Positions 37,954-45,303 of a DNA stretch of 64,000 nucleotides are shown here, in pieces (within the stretch, counting starts at the first letter, position 1; every line of letters begins with the position of its first letter). Location of the stretch: positions 62,001 through 126,000 of the forward strand of contig NZ_QTJV01000008.1 in assembly GCF_003412465.1 (NCBI RefSeq), in the 5' to 3' direction. The notes beneath the pieces are model-generated. The model was not told where the DNA came from, did no database searches, and saw nothing but the letters and a program-made list of their open reading frames with translations. This stretch comes from Chitinophaga silvisoli. GTDB lineage: Bacteria; Bacteroidota; Bacteroidia; Chitinophagales; Chitinophagaceae. A program made the position numbers and the translations under genes.

Positions 37954-39183
37954 CTACAAATTTAACTTTGACAACATCTTCCTGATATAATTTGCTTCCG
38001 CCGAAGATCGTGTCTGGGTAAGGGTTTTAGAAAAGTATGCAGCGGCCTGTACATGATCTCCTTCCTGCATATACAGCTTGCCGAGTGTGGCATTCAGCAA
38101 ATAATAATTGTTCATAAATGCGGAACGCTGCAGTGCAGATAGTTTTTCAAATGCGCTGTCCCGCTCGCCTGCATAATACAATGCTATTGCATAATTTAAC
38201 GCTACAAATGGATTGGGTAAGAGTTGCCTGTATAGTTGTGCAATCATTTTCCAGTCCGTCTTCGCAAATGAACTTGCCGTACTGTGCAGATAAGCGATAT
38301 AGGCCTCAATATGATAGGATGATAATTGTGTGCCCTTAGACAAATTAAAATAATGTGTACCCAGTCTGATCAGGTCCTCATTCCATAATGAACGGTCTTG
38401 TTGCTCCAGGTCCAGCAGTTCCCCATCTTCATCAAAACGGGCCTTAAAACGGGCAGCGTTGAACAACATAAGCGCATACAAGGCACTGCTGTCATTATTG
38501 CCCATATGGCTATCTAAAATGGCTTTATTCAGGATCAGTGCTTCCTCACACAACTCCTCCCGCAGCAATGCCTTTCCTTCTGCTGAAGTATGCCCTTCAT
38601 TAAAAATAAGATAAATAATTTTATGTACGATGGGTAAGCGTTGGGTCATGGCCTCCGGTGCAGGTGTGACGAGCAGGATTTTTTCCTCCTTAATTTTTTG
38701 TCTTGCCCTGAGCAGTAATTTATCAACGCCATCGATGGTCATGCCCAGCAGATTCGCAATTGTCGCTACTTTGAAATTGACCACATACTTCAGGGTAATC
38801 ACTACCTGCACCTTGGGAGCAAGGTCCGGGTGGGCGCAGGCAAATAATAAACGGAGCTGTTCATCGTCGGGGAAATCAGCAGAAAACGTCATTGCGGCAT
38901 CTTCAGGTTCCGGTGCCTGGTGCAGGCGCAGCAGTTTCTTATCGTCCCTGAGTTTGTTCAGCGCCTTGTTCCTGCATACGCTGTAGATCCAGGCTGCAGG
39001 TTTGTCAGGCAACTGCCTTTCCCAGTGGGATAAAGCAGCTGTAAAGGCATCCTGAACCAGGTCTTCCGCCGTATCCAGGTCTATGTCTTTGGAAAAGCGC
39101 AACAGGGAAGCGACCATCTTGCCAAAGTGCTGTTTGTACAAACGGTCTATTTCCTGTTGCACTTTATTATGCTGATCAGCCAT
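37954..39183 (-). CDS. ECF sigma factor with C-terminal TPR-like domain (ECF42 / DUF6596 type)
   Basis: This 409-residue RNA polymerase sigma factor has region 2 (LLRFSKDIDLDTAEDLVQDA, AWIYSVCRNKALNKLR) and region 4 (VVITLKYVVNFKVATIANLL). A 200-residue alpha-helical extension follows (LIFNEGHTSAEGKALLREEL, FVALNYAIALYYAGERDSAF), rich in TPR-like helices. This architecture defines the ECF42 group, which has no anti-sigma factor; the extension is thought to control activity. The gene overlaps the upstream YciI/DGPF gene by 8 bp, exactly the genetic pairing known for ECF42. Confidence 0.95.
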   Translation of the reverse strand: MADQHNKVQQEIDRLYKQHFGKMVASLLRFSKDIDLDTAEDLVQDAFTAALSHWERQLPDKPAAWIYSVCRNKALNKLRDDKKLLRLHQAPEPEDAAMTFSADFPDDEQLRLLFACAHPDLAPKVQVVITLKYVVNFKVATIANLLGMTIDGVDKLLLRARQKIKEEKILLVTPAPEAMTQRLPIVHKIIYLIFNEGHTSAEGKALLREELCEEALILNKAILDSHMGNNDSSALYALMLFNAARFKARFDEDGELLDLEQQDRSLWNEDLIRLGTHYFNLSKGTQLSSYHIEAYIAYLHSTASSFAKTDWKMIAQLYRQLLPNPFVALNYAIALYYAGERDSAFEKLSALQRSAFMNNYYLLNATLGKLYMQEGDHVQAAAYFSKTLTQTRSSAEANYIRKMLSKLNL

Positions 39184-39526
39184 TCGGAAATTCTGAAATC
39201 AAAATAGGTCTTACTTCCATTTCCAGCTCCCCACGCTGTAATATCGGGCAGCTCCCTGCAATGGCAGCCGCCTGCTCCAGGTTTTCCGCATTGATCATGA
39301 TATAACCACTAATGCCTTCTTTGGCTTCTATAAACGGACCGTCGGAAACAATGCCGTCTTTACTCACATAGCGCCCTTCAGGCCATAAGGGTTCCCCACC
39401 TATAAAACTATCCCCTAATCCTTCTACCCATTCCATCATTTCCTTTACACCTTCTTCCCGGTCCTGGTCTGTATATTCTTTTAATTTTTTCAGGTCTTCC
39501 CTGACGAGGAGCATGAATTTTTCCAT
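39176..39526 (-). CDS. YciI-family DGPF-domain protein (ECF42 partner)
   Basis: This 116-residue protein begins MEKFMLLVREDL and carries the diagnostic DGPFIEAKEGISGY. These dimeric alpha/beta-barrel proteins have no proven enzymatic role and are linked genetically with ECF42 sigma factors. It overlaps the sigma gene by 8 bp downstream and the small membrane-protein gene by 37 bp upstream, so the four genes at 37954-40517 form one operon. Confidence 0.93.
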   Translation of the reverse strand: MEKFMLLVREDLKKLKEYTDQDREEGVKEMMEWVEGLGDSFIGGEPLWPEGRYVSKDGIVSDGPFIEAKEGISGYIMINAENLEQAAAIAGSCPILQRGELEMEVRPILISEFPNG

Positions 39527-39807
39527 AACTGTACAGTACTTTTAAATATGAGATAACAAAGGGAAATTATAGCTATTGCGATCAGGGCCCAGCGAAGCCA
39601 GGCGGCTACTGTAAAGGAGATGCCAATCCCTGTACCAAGTGCGATCCAGGCGGCCAGGCAGAGTGGACATTTGGGAATCAGCATGAGCAGGATGCCGGGC
39701 AAAAGGATCCGGGCGGGATGTACTTTCTTATGGATACTACGTTTGGCAACAACGGTGCTCATTCCTCCTGTAACCTGGTCCCCGCTGTGCTCACACCCGC
39801 AGTTCAT
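39490..39807 (-). CDS. Small cysteine-containing membrane protein
   Basis: This 105-residue protein is not firmly recognised. The start at 39807 (MNCGCEHSGD) is preferred over 39819 because its ATG overlaps the DUF899 stop as ATGA, a translational-coupling arrangement. It has an N-terminal Cys pair, then two hydrophobic helices. The first carries LLMLIPKCPLCLAAWIALG, a CPLC motif inside the membrane like those of MerC/MauE-type redox or metal proteins. The second is a plain hydrophobic helix. The C-terminus overlaps the YciI gene. Its place between a thioredoxin-like DUF899 protein and an ECF42 pair suggests a redox or metal role, which is inference. Confidence 0.7.
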   Translation of the reverse strand: MNCGCEHSGDQVTGGMSTVVAKRSIHKKVHPARILLPGILLMLIPKCPLCLAAWIALGTGIGISFTVAAWLRWALIAIAIISLCYLIFKSTVQLWKNSCSSSGKT

Positions 39808-40517
39808 GAGTGACAACATTTATGCTCCTTCACAACATCATATTTGTCATGATGCCTTACCCAATCCTGCAATCCGTTCTCTTCATTCCTGCCCTTAGGC
39901 ATCAGATCCAGCATCACATAAGTACCCAGGAACTCCTCATTTCCCCTCGCATACGAGGAATATGTATGAAAGATCTGCCCATTCTCATCCTTATAAAAAA
40001 CACTGATTCCCGGCAATTCCTCTCCCCCGAATTTACTCGTCTCGTAATTGTAATATACTGTATCCTGCTTTTTAAAAGATACATTATAATCAAAATTAAA
40101 GCTATTCTGTCCGGAAGATACCCAGGGGAAATTCCATCCCATGCGCTGTCTGAATGCTTCGATATTCTCAATGGGCGCTCTTGATACAGCCGCAAAGGAC
40201 ACATCATGATTATTCAGATGTACTAATGCACCCGGTACATGATCCGCCATGAAAGAACAGCCTACACAGCCCTCCTTCCAGTCCGGCCCCATCATAAAGT
40301 GTTGCACCAGCAGCTGACTACGGCCTTCAAACAAATCCGAAAGGGTCACCTTGCCATGAGGACCCTCAAATACATAATTCGTGTCTACCTTTTCCCAGGG
40401 CAGCGCCTGGCGCTCCTTCGCCAGCTTATCGCGGAGGTGGGTATATTCTTTTTCTTTTACCAGGAAGGCTTTGCGGGCTGCTACCCATTCATCATGATTT
40501 ACGATACGATTTTCCAT
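39804..40517 (-). CDS. DUF899 thioredoxin-like family protein
   Basis: This 237-residue cytosolic protein of the DUF899 family has a predicted thioredoxin-like fold. Typical stretches are VNHDEWVAARKAFLVKEKE, RQALPWEKVDTNYVFEGPHG, the putative redox segment GPDWKEGCVGCSFMADHVPG with CVGC, and FGGEELPGISVFYKDENGQI. It ends in EHKCCHS, a Cys pair that may bind metal. It is the first gene of the operon containing the small CPLC membrane protein, the DGPF protein and the ECF42 sigma factor. The biochemical role of DUF899 is not established. Confidence 0.9.
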   Translation of the reverse strand: MENRIVNHDEWVAARKAFLVKEKEYTHLRDKLAKERQALPWEKVDTNYVFEGPHGKVTLSDLFEGRSQLLVQHFMMGPDWKEGCVGCSFMADHVPGALVHLNNHDVSFAAVSRAPIENIEAFRQRMGWNFPWVSSGQNSFNFDYNVSFKKQDTVYYNYETSKFGGEELPGISVFYKDENGQIFHTYSSYARGNEEFLGTYVMLDLMPKGRNEENGLQDWVRHHDKYDVVKEHKCCHS

Positions 40518-40588
40518 ATTGTGTGGGTTTTATTTCCTTAATGACACAGGGAAATGGAAAATCCGGACAAAGGTTTTAATTTTATTTT

Positions 40589-40804
40589 ATGAAATCAGAA
40601 GGACAATATAGAAAAGACATTTATCCGGGCCTGGAAGTAGGCATAATACTCAAAAAAGACCAGCGGAGCGGAAAGATTACTTATGGGATTGTTCAGGATC
40701 TGCTGACCTCAGCAGCATTTCATTCCAGGGGTATCAAGGTGCGACTGGAAGATGGACAGGTGGGGCGCGTACAGGTATTGGATACTGATCCTGACCTGGA
40801 TTAA
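40589..40804 (+). CDS. YwbE-family protein
   Basis: This 71-residue protein matches the small YwbE (DUF2196) family: YPGLEVGIILKKDQRSGK, followed by TYGIVQDLLT and GIKVRLEDGQVGRVQVL. The family has a beta-rich SH3-like composition and no defined function. It is monocistronic and divergent from the DUF899 operon, with 71 bp between starts. It ends facing the GH51 gene across an inverted-repeat element. Confidence 0.9.
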   Translation: MKSEGQYRKDIYPGLEVGIILKKDQRSGKITYGIVQDLLTSAAFHSRGIKVRLEDGQVGRVQVLDTDPDLD

Positions 40805-40864
40805 AAATAAAACATTCATGAAAGAGGGAATTCAGCAAAGGGGATGAAAACCATTTTCAGGAAA

Positions 40865-40978
40865 AAAGAGCTTGTATCAAAAGTAATCTGAAGGCATTGA
40901 GCATTTCATAAACAAAAAATCTCACCAGCAGGTACCCGGGTAAAATCCCGGAACTTTTACTTTTGATACAACCTCTTT
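40865..40978. repeat. 114-bp element bounded by 22-bp inverted repeats
   Basis: The arms 40865-40886 and 40957-40978 match in 21 of 22 positions when one is reversed and complemented (core TTGTATCAAAAGTAA). The 70-bp interior holds a small CCGGG-TAAAAT-CCCGG hairpin. No target duplication is obvious at the edges. It fills the space between two convergent genes, so it could be a long bidirectional terminator or a MITE-like remnant. It encodes nothing. Confidence 0.8.
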
Positions 40979-40985
40979 AAAAATC

Positions 40986-42506
40986 CTATAATTTTATTTG
41001 CAAGAATGAAATACTATGCGCAGGTGCCGTATACACTGCTCCCTTCATACTACTCTCCCGCTGCTGCACCACATCCTTCCCGAAGGTATTCTCCTCAGCT
41101 ATTCCCGGTGCATTCAACACATACACTTTCCAGTTCCCATTCTTATTTAAACTAATATCTATATCCTGTTGGGGATCCCTGTTCACAATCGCCAGGGTCA
41201 GTGTCTCCCCGCCAATTGTTGCGGATACATCGAGTGAGGGATTTCCTTCGAAAGACGGTCCTTCCACTTTTACGCCCACACTCTTATCTCCACACAAGTT
41301 CCTGTACATCATCATTGGATAAAAAATCGTCTGCAGGTACAAGCGATCCTTATCCGTCATGATTGGTGCCAGCACATTTACCGTCTGTGCCCAGGTCGCC
41401 ATTCCAATTATATCCGCATGGCGATGGAAGATATTAAAAAATGTAGCCACACCCAGTGCATGGTTCCAGTTGTACTTCACTTCCAGTCCATAATCACCCG
41501 TGCCACCGGACTCCCAGATACCCCATTCATCCAGGGCAATTTTTACCGGTTTTTGGCGGCATGGAAAACGGTACCATTTATTGAAGTGCTCCACCTTTTC
41601 CGGTGCCAGTTCATGAATCAGTTTTGCCGTTTCTTCGATCCTTTTCTCCATCGAAGCGATAGAAGAAAACAGGGAAGCGGGCTTACCCGGCTGCGTTCCG
41701 GCATACAGGTGCAGGGATATAAAATCACAGACCGGATGCATCTCCGTCAGTACTTTCCTATTCCAATCATCGTTGTCACCAACCAGTACCAGGCGAATGT
41801 CCGGATCCTGCAATTTCATCAGTTTTGCAAAATACCAGGCCTTTTTAATATAGTCGTCAGGGCTTTGTAGTAAGCCTGCGTCTTCTTTGGCCGCTTCTTC
41901 ATTTCCAAGCCCCCAATACTTAACATTATAGGGTGCTGCATGTCCATTCGTTTTACGTAAAGTAGCAAAGTAGCTGTTGCCGTTAGCATTGCAGTACTCT
42001 ACCCAATCTGATGCCTCCTCTGCTGTACCAGTGTTCATATTCACGGTGAGGAAAGGGGCTGCGCCTATTTCGGCGCTATATTGCATAAATTCGTCTGTGC
42101 CAAAATGATTGCTGTCTTCCCCGCCCCAGATCAGGTTGCGCCTTACCGGCCGCTTGTCTGCAGGACCAATCCCGTCTTTCCAGTGATAGATCTTCGTCAC
42201 GGTACCACCGGGATAGCGCATCAGTGGTGTATTGAGTTTTTTTACTTCGGAGAGCACATCCCTGCGGAAGCTGTTCGTAGATGCATCGAAGATACCTCCG
42301 TAAATAGCCCTGCCCAGGTGTTCTATAAACTGCCCGTAAACTTCCGGGGCTATTATACCCCTGATCTCATTTACATCCACATGAATGAAGGCTTTCTCTT
42401 TCAGCAATAAGCCCTTTACTGATGGCGGGATCATTAATCCGGCCATGATGCCACTGCCTGTTTTGAGAAATCCCCTGCGGGAAAAACCTGTAACATTATT
42501 ATCCAT
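40986..42506 (-). CDS. Alpha-L-arabinofuranosidase, GH51, with Tat-type signal
   Basis: This exo-enzyme removes alpha-L-arabinofuranose from arabinan or arabinoxylan. It is 506 residues with an N-terminal twin-arginine signal (FSRRGFLKTGSGIMAGLMIP). GH51 motifs are YGQFIEHLGRAIYGGIFD, RYPGGTVTKIYHWKDGIGP, the acid/base Glu at about 201 in YWGLGNEE, and the nucleophile Glu at about 325 in KIALDEWGIWE. A C-terminal beta-sandwich follows. Arabinan decorates rhamnogalacturonan-I, so this gene complements the pectin operon 8 kb away. It has its own transcription unit. Confidence 0.96.
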   Translation of the reverse strand: MDNNVTGFSRRGFLKTGSGIMAGLMIPPSVKGLLLKEKAFIHVDVNEIRGIIAPEVYGQFIEHLGRAIYGGIFDASTNSFRRDVLSEVKKLNTPLMRYPGGTVTKIYHWKDGIGPADKRPVRRNLIWGGEDSNHFGTDEFMQYSAEIGAAPFLTVNMNTGTAEEASDWVEYCNANGNSYFATLRKTNGHAAPYNVKYWGLGNEEAAKEDAGLLQSPDDYIKKAWYFAKLMKLQDPDIRLVLVGDNDDWNRKVLTEMHPVCDFISLHLYAGTQPGKPASLFSSIASMEKRIEETAKLIHELAPEKVEHFNKWYRFPCRQKPVKIALDEWGIWESGGTGDYGLEVKYNWNHALGVATFFNIFHRHADIIGMATWAQTVNVLAPIMTDKDRLYLQTIFYPMMMYRNLCGDKSVGVKVEGPSFEGNPSLDVSATIGGETLTLAIVNRDPQQDIDISLNKNGNWKVYVLNAPGIAEENTFGKDVVQQRESSMKGAVYTAPAHSISFLQIKL

Positions 42507-42629
42507 TTCACTAAAATAATAATTCCTGGTGATACGGCTAATAATGCATTATGAGTGGATGTTGGTACAGGAATATCTGTTGGTGGTTAAAAATAAATTC
42601 AAACCGCAACACCACCCAGTCTGAAGGTC

Positions 42630-43460
42630 CTAGTGATGCGTAATAAACAGGGGGAATGCCAGCTGTTTAATCAGTTTATCTGCCTTACTTTCCTGGAAGA
42701 ACCTTGACAGAATACTCCTGCCATAAGCACCCATCACGACCAGTGTATTCCTTTTAGGTGCCAGGTAAGAAAACAGTTCTACCTCCGGCTTCCCGTTTAC
42801 AATCACAAACTCGGTATAACTATAATGACGGCTCAACCAGTCTGATACCTGCAATTGTTCATTTTCCTCAATCATCTGCCCGTTGTTCACTTCCAGTACA
42901 GTCGCTTTCACTTCATCCAGTTCAGGCAGCAGGTATACCAGTTGCTTCATGGCAAAGAAGGCTTCTTCACTGCCATCATAGCAAAATACGATCTCTTCAA
43001 TTGGTGTAGGTTTGAATGGTGTGATCAGCACGGGGCATTCAGCACCTGCCAGCAGGATTTTCAGCATATTGTCAGGCAGGCCTTCCCTGGACTTATCGTT
43101 GGAGAATACACTATCTGTCACGATCAGGTCCACAAAGCGGCTTTCTGCCAGTACTTCTTTTAAAGTAACCCGTTGATTAGAATACATAGTGGCATTGATC
43201 CCTTTTTTGCGGCAGGTTTCCTTGAACAGGCCAATCTGTTGCTCCATTCTCTCATGTGTACGTTCAGGCAGATCTTCGGCCAGAATACCTTCTACATAGC
43301 TAGAGCCATACATTTCCTTCAGCGCAGAAGTAGTTTCACTGATCTTATCACACAGGAACACACCTACCAGTCTGGCTCTTGTGATACCGGAAAGATAGCA
43401 GCCAAAAGCAATCGTGTTTGCCATGTTAGGGCCATTCAGCACCAATAAAATCGTTTTCAT
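42630..43460 (-). CDS. Universal stress protein, tandem UspA domains
   Basis: This 276-residue cytosolic protein has two UspA-like Rossmann halves. The first is less conserved (TILLVLNGPNMANTIAFGCY, FVDLIVTDSVFSN). The second begins IEEIVFCYDGSEEAFFAMKQ and ends with the nucleotide-binding signature LVVMGAYGRSILSRFFQESK (G-x2-G-x9-G-S/T-like). It likely binds ATP. It follows polX with a single base between stop and start, so it is the last gene of that operon. Confidence 0.9.
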   Translation of the reverse strand: MKTILLVLNGPNMANTIAFGCYLSGITRARLVGVFLCDKISETTSALKEMYGSSYVEGILAEDLPERTHERMEQQIGLFKETCRKKGINATMYSNQRVTLKEVLAESRFVDLIVTDSVFSNDKSREGLPDNMLKILLAGAECPVLITPFKPTPIEEIVFCYDGSEEAFFAMKQLVYLLPELDEVKATVLEVNNGQMIEENEQLQVSDWLSRHYSYTEFVIVNGKPEVELFSYLAPKRNTLVVMGAYGRSILSRFFQESKADKLIKQLAFPLFITHH

Positions 43461-43461
43461 A

Positions 43462-45222
43462 TCAAACGTGTTTTATGTTTGTGAGCGATAATGCATTTTC
43501 ACGGGACAGTTTAAATTGTTCGATCGCATCCCAATGCATCGTGTTCAGAATATTTTCGCATTTGCACCAGCCTCTCCTGGCCAGGGTGACACCCAGCTGC
43601 ATATAGTCCACCTGTCGCATAATAGCTGCGCAGCTGCCTATTGCCAGGTATACTTTTTTCTCCACTGCTCTCCTCACCCATTCATCCCGCAGGTCCATCC
43701 GGCTGGGCTGCGCATTTATTTCCAAAGCAGTTGAAGTAGCCGCTGCTTTTTCAAACAGCAATTCCCAGTTTACGATGGAAGGTTTCTTCTTGCCTATTAT
43801 CCTGTTGGAAGGATTGCCAATGCAATGGATAAATGGATGCTCACAGGCCGTGAGCAGGCGCTGGGTTACTTCCTTTTCTGTATCATTCAATACGATACCG
43901 GTCACCCAGTCAAACTGTTGTAGCAGAGAAGCGGGCAGCGCAGGCGTACCATCCTGTAAAATTTCTACGGTGAGTCCTTTTTTCAGGAATGTCCAGCCTA
44001 TCTGTTCGTTAATGCGGTCTATATTACTGATCCATGCAGCCAGTCCTTTTTTGTCCTGCGTATCGCCGTGTGCAGCCGCTACTATGTATTCATAATGTGG
44101 AAAGGCATTCATGACGTAATGCGCCGTCGTTGCAATGCTGTCATGCAGATGTTCGTCTACATGCATACGCAGGTCACCTTTTACCTGGTGATGTGCGAGC
44201 AGGTTGGGCAACATATGTCGTGCAGCGCGGCGTATTTCCTTCCCGCTTTCCCGCAGTTCTGCAGGAATGAAGGCAATATCCAGCTGCTGGTAAATTCCCT
44301 CTTCGTTGGCACCTGCCACATGGTTGCCCATGCTATCGAACAGGCCTTCGGGGGTGAGGGTAAATCCTTTTTGTTCTGCCAGATCACTCAGGTGGAGCAG
44401 GTGCTCACGACTACCTGTAAAATACAGCCAGCTTGCCCCAAAGGCTGTAGCACCGGCCATCCTGATGTCTAGTTGCGTATGATTGTAGAGTACTACACAA
44501 ATTCTGTTTCTGCCACTGAGCACAACGCTTTCTATATGTGGTAACTGCAGGATCTGTGTGGTTACCTGTTCGCGTTCCGGCTCATCCACCTGCAGCACGA
44601 TGTCCAGGTCACCAATGGTTTCACAGCCACGGCGCAGGCTACCGGCTATTTCAGCATGTGCTACCCCTTTGATGAGGCGTAGTACACGCAGGATCTCATT
44701 GCCTTGCAGCAATGCATCCCAAAGCAGTAAACGGTTGGAAGAAGTTTTATGTAATTTGAGACTGCGTTTCAGCAAATCGAGTTTGACAGGGCTGATTTCA
44801 CCTACATCATCCAGTCTGCCATATTGCAGTGCAGTGATGAGTTGATCCTTGTTTTGGATCCCGCAGGTCTCATGCAATAATTTCACGGTAGAGGGTCCGA
44901 AACCTTTTATTTCAAGGAGTTCCAGCAGTTCGAAAGGAACTTTATTTTTAAAGCGCTGATAGTGTTGAATACAACCTGCTTCCAGGTATTCCATGATTTC
45001 CCCCCTGATTACATCTGTCAGGCCTGTCACTTCCCGGAGGCGGGATCTGAATACTTCAATGTCTACAGGAAGTCTGCGCAGGCAGGTTGCCGCGCGGTCA
45101 TAAGCCTGTACCTGATCGTAATGGTCTTTACCCATATACCTGTAGCAGGCAGCCATGTGGTGGAAGATATCCGCAATAGCGACATTATTTGGTGGCGAAG
45201 GCTGATATACGTCGATGTACAT
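43462..45222 (-). CDS. polX: PolX-type DNA polymerase X with degenerate PHP domain
   Basis: This family-X gap-filling DNA polymerase has 586 residues. N-terminal helix-hairpin-helix modules (LLEIKGFGPSTVKLLHETCG) precede the nucleotidyltransferase core. The core keeps its acidic triad: GSLRRGCETIGDLDIVLQ and TQLDIRM. The thumb motif ASWLYFTGSREHL is also present. The C-terminal PHP domain (about 345-575), normally a metal-dependent 3'-5' exonuclease and AP endonuclease, has lost most metal ligands: DLRMH in place of DLHMH, AAHG for TDHS, VEIL for the EMDIL site, GNPSNR for HPTGR and IGSCAA for TDAH. The fold is retained (STALEINAQPSRMDLRDEW). It lies after the debranching enzyme and 1 bp before usp. 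Confidence 0.93.
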   Translation of the reverse strand: MYIDVYQPSPPNNVAIADIFHHMAACYRYMGKDHYDQVQAYDRAATCLRRLPVDIEVFRSRLREVTGLTDVIRGEIMEYLEAGCIQHYQRFKNKVPFELLELLEIKGFGPSTVKLLHETCGIQNKDQLITALQYGRLDDVGEISPVKLDLLKRSLKLHKTSSNRLLLWDALLQGNEILRVLRLIKGVAHAEIAGSLRRGCETIGDLDIVLQVDEPEREQVTTQILQLPHIESVVLSGRNRICVVLYNHTQLDIRMAGATAFGASWLYFTGSREHLLHLSDLAEQKGFTLTPEGLFDSMGNHVAGANEEGIYQQLDIAFIPAELRESGKEIRRAARHMLPNLLAHHQVKGDLRMHVDEHLHDSIATTAHYVMNAFPHYEYIVAAAHGDTQDKKGLAAWISNIDRINEQIGWTFLKKGLTVEILQDGTPALPASLLQQFDWVTGIVLNDTEKEVTQRLLTACEHPFIHCIGNPSNRIIGKKKPSIVNWELLFEKAAATSTALEINAQPSRMDLRDEWVRRAVEKKVYLAIGSCAAIMRQVDYMQLGVTLARRGWCKCENILNTMHWDAIEQFKLSRENALSLTNIKHV

Positions 45223-45303
45223 AACAAGGAGGGTTTATACACAAAGGTTCGCATATCTACGCCGCCCGCCAATGTTTGCCGTCAAAGGATAAAATGATAG
45301 TTG

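Noticed and set aside
40865-40978. Insertion sequence
   Set aside because: The interior is only 70 bp with no open frame or transposase motif, so at most this is a nonautonomous element or a terminator.
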